Shown piece by piece: positions 15,274-22,460 of a stretch of DNA of 64,000 nucleotides (within the stretch, counting starts at the first letter, position 1; the number at the start of each line of letters is the position of its first letter). The notes under the pieces were generated by a model. That model was not told where the DNA came from and did not search any database. It saw nothing but the letters and a program-made list of their open reading frames with translations. Origin of the DNA: Paenibacillus dendrobii (lineage in GTDB: Bacteria; Bacillota; Bacilli; Paenibacillales; Paenibacillaceae). The translations under genes and the position numbers were made by a program. Where the stretch lies: the NCBI RefSeq assembly GCF_009807035.1, contig NZ_WUBI01000003.1:248001-312000 (forward strand). Reading direction: 5' to 3'.

Positions 15274-16614
15274 TCACTTCCTCTCTTTCGTGGCGGTGAC
15301 GGGATGCCGTTCTGAGGGCCTCATCTCGTCTTGAATCGATGCCAACACCTGATCGAGCGCATCCAGCATCAGGCGAATATCCTCCCCCGTAACGACCAGA
15401 GGCGGCTGGAAAGCAAGCACATTACGGTGAACGCCGTTCTTGCCGATGATATAGCCGCGGTCCTTCATTTCCTCCAGCACCCGGTCCACCCGCTGCGCGC
15501 TTTCTTCCGGCGAGCTGCCGGATATTTCGGCGCCCACCATCAATCCGCGGCCGCGGACATTGGATATTAACGGCTCATGGCGTTCCTTCAGCCGCATCAG
15601 TCCAGCCTGAAGCGTCTCGCCCAGCAGCTTGGAGCGGCTGACGAGGCCGGCGTCTCGGATGTAGTCCAGCACGGCAAGCGCGGTCACGGCTGCCACCGGA
15701 TTGCCCCCGAAGGTGGAGGCCGAAGGTTGGTTCATTGAAGCCGCGATGGCGTCTGTCGCGGAGAATGCCGCCACGGGAACCCCATTGCCCAGCGCCTTGG
15801 CCATCGTCATGATGTCCGGCACCGTGCCGAAATGCTCCATGGCGAATAACCGCCCCGTCCGCCCGAAGCCGGTCTGGATCTCATCCGCGATCAGCAGGAT
15901 GCCATAGCGGTCGAGCCGCCTCCGGACCTCGCGGAAATATCCTGCGGGCGGAATGATCATTCCGCCGTTACCCTGGATCGGCTCGACGATCATCGCCGCA
16001 ATTTCGTGCCCCCGTTCAGCCAGCACCCGGTCCAGCGCCTCCAGGGAACGCAGCTCGGCCTCCTCGGGCGTTAGCCCCGGCTGGAACGGCCGCGGAATAA
16101 ATGCGGTGTTTCCTTCCAGGAATGGATCGGACCGCCACATCGCAAGCCCCGTCACTTCCATCGTCAAGTGGCTGCGGCCATGAAGGCTGTGCTCAAGCGC
16201 AATAAAATGCTTGCGTCCGGTATGCCTACGTGCCAGCAGCAGCGCGCCTTCATTCGCTTCCGTGCCGCTGTTCACGAAGAACGTCCGCCGCAAATCGCCC
16301 GGCAGCAGTTCGGCAAGGCGCTCCGCAAGCAGGGCATTCGGCTCCGTCAAATAAATCGTCGACGTATGCTGCAGCCGCTTCAGCTGCTCAGCCGCAGCCT
16401 CGGCGATGACGGGATTGCAGTGGCCGCACGCTACCACCGAAACGCCGGCAAAAAAGTCGGTGTACCTCCTGCCGCCGGCATCGAACAAATACTGCATCAC
16501 GCCGCGCACGATGAGCGGCGGCCGTTTGTAAAAATGCTGTGTGCACGGATAAAAGTATTGCCGGCGAAGCTCTTCCACGCTGGACGCATCCAGTGATTTC
16601 AAAATTTCCGACAT
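15274..16614 (-). CDS. Class III PLP-dependent aminotransferase
   Basis: 446 residues of the acetylornithine/4-aminobutyrate/AGXT2 fold. Visible features are the cofactor-binding FFVNSGTEANEGALL (about 110-124), the Asp of LLIADEIQTGFGRTGRLF, and the PLP lysine in TMAKALGNGVP. It transfers an amino group between a primary amine or amino acid and a 2-oxo acid. The family does not reveal the substrate. It sits between the U32 gene (34 bases) and the UbiA gene (6 bases), inside an operon otherwise devoted to electron transfer and quinone synthesis. Its role there is unexplained. The ATG at 16614 follows AAGGGGAGACAACG. Confidence 0.88.
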   Translation of the reverse strand: MSEILKSLDASSVEELRRQYFYPCTQHFYKRPPLIVRGVMQYLFDAGGRRYTDFFAGVSVVACGHCNPVIAEAAAEQLKRLQHTSTIYLTEPNALLAERLAELLPGDLRRTFFVNSGTEANEGALLLARRHTGRKHFIALEHSLHGRSHLTMEVTGLAMWRSDPFLEGNTAFIPRPFQPGLTPEEAELRSLEALDRVLAERGHEIAAMIVEPIQGNGGMIIPPAGYFREVRRRLDRYGILLIADEIQTGFGRTGRLFAMEHFGTVPDIMTMAKALGNGVPVAAFSATDAIAASMNQPSASTFGGNPVAAVTALAVLDYIRDAGLVSRSKLLGETLQAGLMRLKERHEPLISNVRGRGLMVGAEISGSSPEESAQRVDRVLEEMKDRGYIIGKNGVHRNVLAFQPPLVVTGEDIRLMLDALDQVLASIQDEMRPSERHPVTATKERK

Positions 16615-16648
16615 CGTTGTCTCCCCTTTCAGGATGTTCTCGTCCGTG

Positions 16649-18598
16649 TTAGTTGAACTGCAGTGATCCGAGCGTATAGCCGGCAAACACCGGACGAAGC
16701 TCCATAGCGTCTACGGTCTTCGCCTCTGCTCTGCGAGTCTGAGCTTGACGGTAAGCTTGAATCACCGTTCGCAGATCATGCACAGAATATGGCGCTCCCT
16801 CAATCCGGAAGCAGCCTACGCCTGCTCCAATCAGCTCAGGCACCAGTGGGAGAAGACACAACTCCTTGCTGAGCAGCAGATGATTCCGTCCATGCTGGTC
16901 CCGGTATACCGGATTCTCGCCTTTATCGGTCATCAGCACCAGAATATCGTTTCGGACATAGCGGTTATCTTCCTCGCCGACCGCCTCCATCAGCTCCGTA
17001 TTTTCATAAAGGTCATGTTCCATATACATGACGGTCGGGGAACCATGCACGGTCATCTCCAGCGGCACGCGGGCATGCATCAGCAGATCGCCGAGATGTC
17101 CGGCCGTGATCTCCGGCGATACGGTTACTCTGTCCAGCCCCTGCGCACCATAAAAGTCGGCCGCGAGATGGTTGTAAATATTCAGGCTCACATCACCGAG
17201 CATCGGATAACCCAGCTCCCGGAAGGCATGCACCGCCCCGAGATTCGTCACCAGCAGCCCATCCAGATCCAATCTTTCGCCGCCGCCAAGCAGCTGTGCG
17301 TACTGCTCGAAATGCAGTTCGCTCATCATACGCGGCAGCCCGAGGATCATGCGTGAACGGCCCTTTGCCGCACACAGTGATTCGATATCCGCCTTCGTGA
17401 AAGGCAGATCGGGGAGGAATACATCACCGGAGAGATACACATCGTCCACGCCCTCCTCAAGCGCCATCCAGGCCTGGGCCATGTTGTTCACCCTGACGGA
17501 CAGCCGCGCACCTGCCTGTTTCTGCAAAGGGGTGCGAGCCTTCTCCAGCACGCCCGACAAGCACCCGCGCACCTCCGATATTCGCTGATCACTCATCTCC
17601 TTCTCCGGCGTTGGAGTACTGAACACACGGCCTGTGCTGTAAAACTTGCCGGTTCCCTCGTAGCGGCGGTTGATGTTCGCAAGACCCGGTTTGCCGAATG
17701 CATAAGCGGTGGAAAAGTCCCGTTTTCGATGTTCATATAAAAACTGCGCGTCCTGCGCCCGGTTAAACCCGACGGGATCGCCGATATAACGGTCAATGGC
17801 ATCCGCATAGCTGTTCACGAGCATCAGGACAAAGGAGGCATCCCGCATCCGCCCTTCGATTTTGAAGGAACAAATCCCCGATTCGATCAGCTCCGGAATA
17901 TGCTCATACATGTACATGTCCTTCACGGCCAGCGGATATTCGGCAGGATAGACGCTGCCGTCCTTCTTCACGCGGTAATCCCAGCGGCACGGCTTCATGC
18001 ACTTGCCCCGGCTGCTGCTCATGCCGAACACATAGGAGCTGTAATGGCAGTTCGCCCCGTGCGCGACGCACATGTCGCCATGGATGAAATACTCGAGTTC
18101 CATGCCGCTGACGGCATGAATGTAGCGAGCCGTTTGCAGGTCCATCTCCCTGGAGGTCACCACGCGGGTGACGCCAAGCTCCTGCAAGGCCTTGACCATT
18201 TCCAGATTGTGCACGTTCATCATGACCGAGGCATGAAGCGGCAGCCTCAGCCCCATTTCCTTCACCAAAGCCAGCACGGCAAAGTCCTGCACGATCAATG
18301 CGTCCACGCGGGCCTGCTCGAGAAAGCGCAGATACTCTCTTGCCCCCTCGACCTCCGCTTCGCTCAGCAGATTGTTGACGGTCACGTAGACCTTTTTCCC
18401 AAGCGAATGGGCCATGCCTACGGCTTCCGTGATTTCCTCCAGCGTAAAATTGTAGCCTTTGCGCATCAAACGCATGTTAAAGGCCGGTCCTCCTAAATAA
18501 ACCGCGTCGCACGGTGCCTGAATCACTTCCTTGAAAATCTCGAACGTACCTACGGGCGCCAGCAGCTCAATCTCTTTTTGTCCAAACCAGCGTGACAC
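16649..18598 (-). CDS. U32 family Fe-S protein (RlhA/UbiU-like, formerly peptidase U32)
   Basis: 649 residues. The U32 signature EYFIHGDMCVAHGANC...SRGKCMKPCRWDY gives cysteines 177, 184, 200 and 204, and a further ICSFKIEGR Cys near 243. These match the [4Fe-4S]-binding cysteines of U32 proteins. Characterised members use prephenate or similar donors to hydroxylate RNA bases (RlhA, TrhP) or ubiquinone precursors without oxygen (UbiU-UbiV). The length fits RlhA-type proteins better than UbiU. Its operon position next to quinone genes leaves either rRNA or quinone hydroxylation open. A GTG at 18598 preceded by GGAGGGGATCGCT is the best start; an ATG at 18616 is the alternative. Confidence 0.85.
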   Translation of the reverse strand: MSRWFGQKEIELLAPVGTFEIFKEVIQAPCDAVYLGGPAFNMRLMRKGYNFTLEEITEAVGMAHSLGKKVYVTVNNLLSEAEVEGAREYLRFLEQARVDALIVQDFAVLALVKEMGLRLPLHASVMMNVHNLEMVKALQELGVTRVVTSREMDLQTARYIHAVSGMELEYFIHGDMCVAHGANCHYSSYVFGMSSSRGKCMKPCRWDYRVKKDGSVYPAEYPLAVKDMYMYEHIPELIESGICSFKIEGRMRDASFVLMLVNSYADAIDRYIGDPVGFNRAQDAQFLYEHRKRDFSTAYAFGKPGLANINRRYEGTGKFYSTGRVFSTPTPEKEMSDQRISEVRGCLSGVLEKARTPLQKQAGARLSVRVNNMAQAWMALEEGVDDVYLSGDVFLPDLPFTKADIESLCAAKGRSRMILGLPRMMSELHFEQYAQLLGGGERLDLDGLLVTNLGAVHAFRELGYPMLGDVSLNIYNHLAADFYGAQGLDRVTVSPEITAGHLGDLLMHARVPLEMTVHGSPTVMYMEHDLYENTELMEAVGEEDNRYVRNDILVLMTDKGENPVYRDQHGRNHLLLSKELCLLPLVPELIGAGVGCFRIEGAPYSVHDLRTVIQAYRQAQTRRAEAKTVDAMELRPVFAGYTLGSLQFN

Positions 18599-18622
18599 AG
18601 CGATCCCCTCCACCATCTCTTT

Positions 18623-19423
18623 TTAATAAAATCCAACCCATACCACTTCCAGGCAGATCAACACGAAAACGGCGACAAAACATGTATCCTTTAAGCTCCA
18701 GCTCAGCGGGCGGTACTGCGTTCGCGGTGCCCCGAGCCGGTATCCCCTCGACTCCATCGAAGCGGTCAAATCCTCCGCCCGCCGGAATGCCGAGACGGTA
18801 ACCGGCACCAGCAGCGCCGTGAGCATCCGCGCCTTTTCCTTCCAGGGCAGCTCTTTCAGGTCCGCTCCCCGCGAGGCCTGCGCCTTCATGATCGTCTGTG
18901 CCTCATCCAGAATGGCCGGAATGAACCGCAGGGCAATGCCGGTCATCAGCGACAGACGTTCCGGGGAGATACCGCACCGCGCGAACGGCCGGAGCATCCC
19001 TTCGAGGCCTTGATTCAGCCGCCCGGGCGATGTCGTAAACGTCAGCAGCGCCGTGAAGCATACGAGGAGCGCCATGCGCAAGACCGCGTGCATACCGGCT
19101 TCGAGCCCGGCCGAATCCAGATGCCAGGAGCCGGCGGCCAGCAGCACGCTGCCGCCTTTGACGGCGAGGCACTGCACGATGAGGATGAACAGCATCAGGA
19201 TGCGCAGCGGCTTTGCCGCCTTCAGGTACGTGCCGAGCGGAATGCGGGTCAAAGCCATGACCGCGATCGAAAAGGCAGCCAGGCTCAGCAATGCGGGCCA
19301 GGACCTGGCCGCGACCACTGCGGCGGCATAGAGCAGCATGGCCGTCAGCTTGGCTCTCGGGTCCAGCCGGTGTACCTGAGATCCGGTATCAATCAGTCGG
19401 CCGATCAGCAGCTTTTCACGCAT
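18623..19423 (-). CDS. ecfT: ECF transporter transmembrane subunit EcfT (FmnA-like by context)
   Basis: 266 residues with about five hydrophobic helices and the two Ala/Ser-Arg-Gly coupling motifs of EcfT, here ASRGAD (about 183) and ESRGYR (about 226), which contact the ATPases. It overlaps the EcfA2 gene by 19 bases. In energy-coupling-factor transporters EcfT links two ATPases to a small substrate-binding S subunit. In the Listeria EET locus an EcfT-type protein (FmnA) with RibU provides flavin to the outer surface. Here the adjacent EetB-like protein is the only S-like candidate. AAGGAG precedes the ATG at 19423. Confidence 0.9.
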   Translation of the reverse strand: MREKLLIGRLIDTGSQVHRLDPRAKLTAMLLYAAAVVAARSWPALLSLAAFSIAVMALTRIPLGTYLKAAKPLRILMLFILIVQCLAVKGGSVLLAAGSWHLDSAGLEAGMHAVLRMALLVCFTALLTFTTSPGRLNQGLEGMLRPFARCGISPERLSLMTGIALRFIPAILDEAQTIMKAQASRGADLKELPWKEKARMLTALLVPVTVSAFRRAEDLTASMESRGYRLGAPRTQYRPLSWSLKDTCFVAVFVLICLEVVWVGFY

Positions 19424-20301
19424 AGGTTAAGCTCCTTCCTTGCATCGGCTTCCATGAGCTGCATGGCCCGCTCTGCCAGGGCAGCCGGGCTGAGGCAGGG
19501 CTCCTCCGCCTGAAGCCCGTATGCCGTTTCAAGCTCGTGCCAGCAGCGGATGGACAGCGGCACCGACAAGCCATAATCCGGCAGCTTCGCGGCCGTATCC
19601 ACAAGCCCGCGCGCCGCCCCCTGAAAGACGGGGCGGCCATCATGCATGATGATCCAGCGGTCCGCATAGGGCAGCAGCTCATCAAGCCGGTGCGTGACGA
19701 TGATGACCGTCTTGCCCTCCTCCTTGCACAGCCGATGCAGAAGCCGGATAAGCTCCGTCCGGCTGACCTGGTCCAGCGTCGCCCCCGGCTCATCCAGCAC
19801 CAGGATGTCCGGTTCCATCGCCAGAACTGAGGCAATCGCCGCTTTGCGCCGCTGTCCTCCGCTCAGCTGCAGCGGGTGGCGGCCGAGCAGCGATTCTTCG
19901 AGCCCCATCGCTTCAAGCGCCTTTCGCGCGGATGCGGCTGCTTCCTCAGGCGACGCTCCAAAGTTCAAAGGGCCGAAGACCAGGTCCTCCTCCAGCGTTC
20001 TGGCAAACAGCTGCTGCTCCGGGAACTGAAAGACGAGCCCTACCCGTTTGCGCAGCGGCGCCAGTTTGGGCAGCTTTTCCCCGGCGTTCAGCCTTACATC
20101 CAGCACCTTCACGCTCCCCTCCGTTGGGAGCAGGATGCCATTCAGCAGCTGTAGCAACGTTGATTTGCCCGAGCCGGATGAACCCGCAATGCCGGTCAAA
20201 GCGCCTTCCGCCAGATCAAGCTCCACATCCCGAAGTGCCGTCTGCCGGAGCGGACTCCGCGCATCGTACGTATAGCTCACATGCTCCAATTGAATGCCCA
20301 T
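19405..20301 (-). CDS. ecfA2: ECF transporter ATP-binding subunit EcfA2
   Basis: 298 residues: Walker A GSSGSGKST (about 40-48), Q-loop FQFPEQQLF typical of EcfA2, signature LSGGQRRKAAIASVLAMEP, Walker B ILVLDEPGATLD and switch VTHRLDEL. It forms a heterodimer with EcfA1, encoded directly upstream with a 25-base overlap. The ATG at 20301 follows GGAGGTGATGCGGAA. The longer open frame to 20427 has no ribosome site and lies inside ecfA1. The second half carries a short C-terminal extension (HELETAYGL...) common in this subunit. Confidence 0.92.
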   Translation of the reverse strand: MGIQLEHVSYTYDARSPLRQTALRDVELDLAEGALTGIAGSSGSGKSTLLQLLNGILLPTEGSVKVLDVRLNAGEKLPKLAPLRKRVGLVFQFPEQQLFARTLEEDLVFGPLNFGASPEEAAASARKALEAMGLEESLLGRHPLQLSGGQRRKAAIASVLAMEPDILVLDEPGATLDQVSRTELIRLLHRLCKEEGKTVIIVTHRLDELLPYADRWIIMHDGRPVFQGAARGLVDTAAKLPDYGLSVPLSIRCWHELETAYGLQAEEPCLSPAALAERAMQLMEADARKELNLCVKSC

Positions 20302-21236
20302 TTCCGCATCACCTCCGTGACCGGATACGCCGCAGTGCCCGCCGGATCTCCTTCCGGCACAGGCGGTATCCCCCGTTTCTCCAGCTCCTGAGCGAGCTGA
20401 AGCCGAAACGGCAGCTCCATCCGGCACAGCCGCAGCAAATCCCCGTTTCGGAACAGTTCCCGCGGTGCCAAATCCGCGGTCAACCGGCCCCGGTCCATTA
20501 CCAATACCCGCTGCGAAGCCGCGATTTCCTCCGCGTCATGCGTGATGGACAGCAGCGTGTACCGCTCCTCGCGGTGCATCTCCCGCAGCAGCTCCAGCAT
20601 TTCGCCCCTCGCCTTCTCATCGAGCATGGAGGAAGCTTCGTCAAGTATGATCAGCTCAGGCTCCATGGCCAGGATGGCGGCCAAGGCCGCGCGCTGCTTT
20701 TGGCCGCCCGACAGCTCCTGCGGATGGCGGTGAAGGAGCCCGCTGATCCCTAGACGCATGGCGTACCGGGTGATTCTGCTTCCGATCTCTTCCGCACCCA
20801 GGCACATCCCCTCCAGACCGAATGCCATATCCTCCTCTACCGTCGCGCCAATGAACTGATTGTCCGGGTTCTGGAATACCATGCCCACCTTCTGCCGGAT
20901 GACTCCAACCGTTCCTGACTCCAGCCGGACGCCGCCGATCGAAATGCAGCCGCAGCGGGCCCGTAGCAGCCCGTTCATCAACCGGATGAGCGTCGATTTC
21001 CCGCAGCCGTTCGCGCCCGCCAGTGTGACCCACTCTCCTCTGCCGATGGCAAGGCATACGTTCTTAATGTCCTCATGCTGACCGTCATAGGCAAACGACA
21101 CATTGTCCAGCAGTACCATGTCCGTCTGCTCGGCCATCCTCGCCGCCACATGCTCCTTCCCGCCGGCGGCGGTGAAATTCACCTGATTTCCCACTGCAGA
21201 CCTGCCATTTGGCGGCCTCGTCTTCACTCTGTTCAT
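20277..21236 (-). CDS. ecfA1: ECF transporter ATP-binding subunit EcfA1
   Basis: 319 residues: Walker A GANGCGKST, Q-loop VFQNPDNQFIGATVEEDMAFG typical of EcfA1, signature LSGGQKQRAALAAILAMEPELI, Walker B LIILDEASSMLD and switch SITHDAEE. An N-terminal extension of about 40 residues precedes the ABC domain. The ATG at 21236 follows GGGAGGGGAATCGGT. It lies 31 bases after the EetB-like gene and overlaps ecfA2. Ecf ATPases near rRNA-protein genes usually serve vitamin uptake; this separate copy sits inside the EET-type operon and is probably dedicated to it. Confidence 0.92.
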   Translation of the reverse strand: MNRVKTRPPNGRSAVGNQVNFTAAGGKEHVAARMAEQTDMVLLDNVSFAYDGQHEDIKNVCLAIGRGEWVTLAGANGCGKSTLIRLMNGLLRARCGCISIGGVRLESGTVGVIRQKVGMVFQNPDNQFIGATVEEDMAFGLEGMCLGAEEIGSRITRYAMRLGISGLLHRHPQELSGGQKQRAALAAILAMEPELIILDEASSMLDEKARGEMLELLREMHREERYTLLSITHDAEEIAASQRVLVMDRGRLTADLAPRELFRNGDLLRLCRMELPFRLQLAQELEKRGIPPVPEGDPAGTAAYPVTEVMRKWAFNWSM

Positions 21237-21267
21237 ACCGATTCCCCTCCCTTGCCGTAAGGTAAAT

Positions 21268-21816
21268 TCAGCTCTTCTGGAATACATTGAACAAGGTCAA
21301 CCGCGATAAGGCCGGGGCCAGATACTTGACGGCGATGCCGACCAAGATGCCCGTGGCAATGCCGCTGATCAGCAGGGCGGGCAAATAGTAGAAGATATTC
21401 AAGGTCGAAAAAACGATGGAGGCGGCCGCCAGCTGGCCGATATTGTGGGCAATGCCGCCCGCAATGCTAATGCCGATCAGGCTGAATTGACGGCGTCCGA
21501 GCTTCATCAGCACCGCCATAACTGCGAAGCTAAGGAGCGACCCGAACAGGCTGAACAGCAGGCTGGAAAAGGTCCCGAAAATAAACGCGGTCAAGATCGT
21601 CTTGAGCACCACCAGCGTGAGCGCATCCCTCGCTCTCAGAAAATACAAGCAGGTCAGAATCATGATGTTGGCAAGCCCCAGCTTCGCACCCGGAATCTGA
21701 ATGTTGACCGGTATCATCGATTCGGCAATGCTAAGCACCACGGCCACTGCGGCAAAAATCGCGATCATCACCGTTTTCTTCAGCACAAGCGAGGTTTCTT
21801 CATCAGATAACGGCAT
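21268..21816 (-). CDS. eetB: EetB-like Gx transporter family membrane protein
   Basis: 182 residues with about five to six helices and the conserved IPGAKLGLANIMILTCLYFL segment (about 42-61). The family is annotated as heptaprenyl diphosphate synthase component I or Gx transporter, and belongs to the same superfamily as ECF S-subunits. In Listeria the EetB gene lies next to EetA and is needed for extracellular electron transfer. Here it is followed directly by the three other ECF subunits, so it may be the substrate-binding S component for a flavin or quinone-related cargo. The ATG at 21816 follows AAGGAGGGGGAGCCG and overlaps the EetA-like gene by 14 bases. Confidence 0.78.
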   Translation of the reverse strand: MPLSDEETSLVLKKTVMIAIFAAVAVVLSIAESMIPVNIQIPGAKLGLANIMILTCLYFLRARDALTLVVLKTILTAFIFGTFSSLLFSLFGSLLSFAVMAVLMKLGRRQFSLIGISIAGGIAHNIGQLAAASIVFSTLNIFYYLPALLISGIATGILVGIAVKYLAPALSRLTLFNVFQKS

Positions 21817-22195
21817 CGGCTCCCCCTCCTTCCCCGCTCGCACCCTCGATTTCTACGATGACTCTGTGCGGCAGGCAGACGATGGTGTCCCCCTGCCTGC
21901 TCCGGAAGCCAAAGGTCAGACACACCTTATCCGGACAATCGGCGTCCGCCATCTCAATCCCGTAATCATGAACTTTGAGCAGGTTATAGCCGCGGTCGGT
22001 ACGGATTTCGATCGTCTGCTCTTCTTTTGTCAGCTTTACGGTCCGGTACACCTCCCCCTCCACCTTGATCACGGCTGTTTTTGAAATATTGTGATTTTTT
22101 TCACTTATCTGACCGCCTTGAACCCATCTTGGAACCATCACCAGCAGGGCGGCCGCCAAAATCCCGGAAACAAGCAGCAGGTCTCCACGTTTCAT
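21803..22195 (-). CDS. eetA: EetA-like NusG domain II protein, membrane-anchored
   Basis: 130 residues: a single N-terminal membrane anchor (about 5-23), then an extracytoplasmic NusG_II-type beta domain with the hallmark ADCPDKVCLTFGF...GDTIVCLPHRVIVEI. The cysteines in DCPDKVC and IVC are conserved in the family. EetA of Listeria is of this type and is required for EET, with unknown mechanism. First gene of a nine-gene minus-strand operon behind a good sigma-A promoter (22244-22272). It overlaps the EetB-like gene. Confidence 0.78.
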   Translation of the reverse strand: MKRGDLLLVSGILAAALLVMVPRWVQGGQISEKNHNISKTAVIKVEGEVYRTVKLTKEEQTIEIRTDRGYNLLKVHDYGIEMADADCPDKVCLTFGFRSRQGDTIVCLPHRVIVEIEGASGEGGGADAVI

Positions 22196-22243
22196 AGCGC
22201 GAAACTCCCTTAGTTTTTAAAGTTTCAAATCTTAGATGCCCCC

Positions 22244-22272
22244 ATTATAGCTGTGTTCTCCGCAAGCTTCAA
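22244..22272 (-). promoter_or_regulatory. Sigma-A promoter of the eetA-eetB-ecf operon
   Basis: On the minus strand TTGAAG (-35, 22272-22267), a 17-base spacer, and TATAAT (-10, 22249-22244). The predicted start near 22237 is about 40 bases ahead of eetA. A degenerate Fnr-like palindrome TGTTGCGAATTTCACA lies upstream at 22299-22314. Confidence 0.75.
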
Positions 22273-22419
22273 TGAGCGATGTCGATGAAAATTATTATTT
22301 GTTGCGAATTTCACAAAATGATCATCACCCCTTGCCTGCCACCTCATCCTCTTGTGGCATGTCCGCCAGTCAAATGCATGAATGCCCGCATATTCTCCAG
22401 GACATTCCTTCGATATATC

Positions 22420-22448
22420 AAAAAAACGTCCGCCTTTTCCGGCGGACG
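22420..22448 (-). terminator. Rho-independent terminator after the HD-GYP gene
   Basis: CGTCCGCC/GGCGGACG stem (22427-22448); on the minus strand it is followed by a run of T (22426-22420). Confidence 0.85.
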
Positions 22449-22460
22449 CTTTCCTTCGTT

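Noticed and set aside
22090-22105. TGTGATTTTTTTCACT, a near-perfect Fnr-like palindrome
   Set aside because: It lies inside the eetA coding region, about 130 bases downstream of the predicted transcription start, so a regulatory role is unlikely; it reads as ordinary codons (EKNHN).
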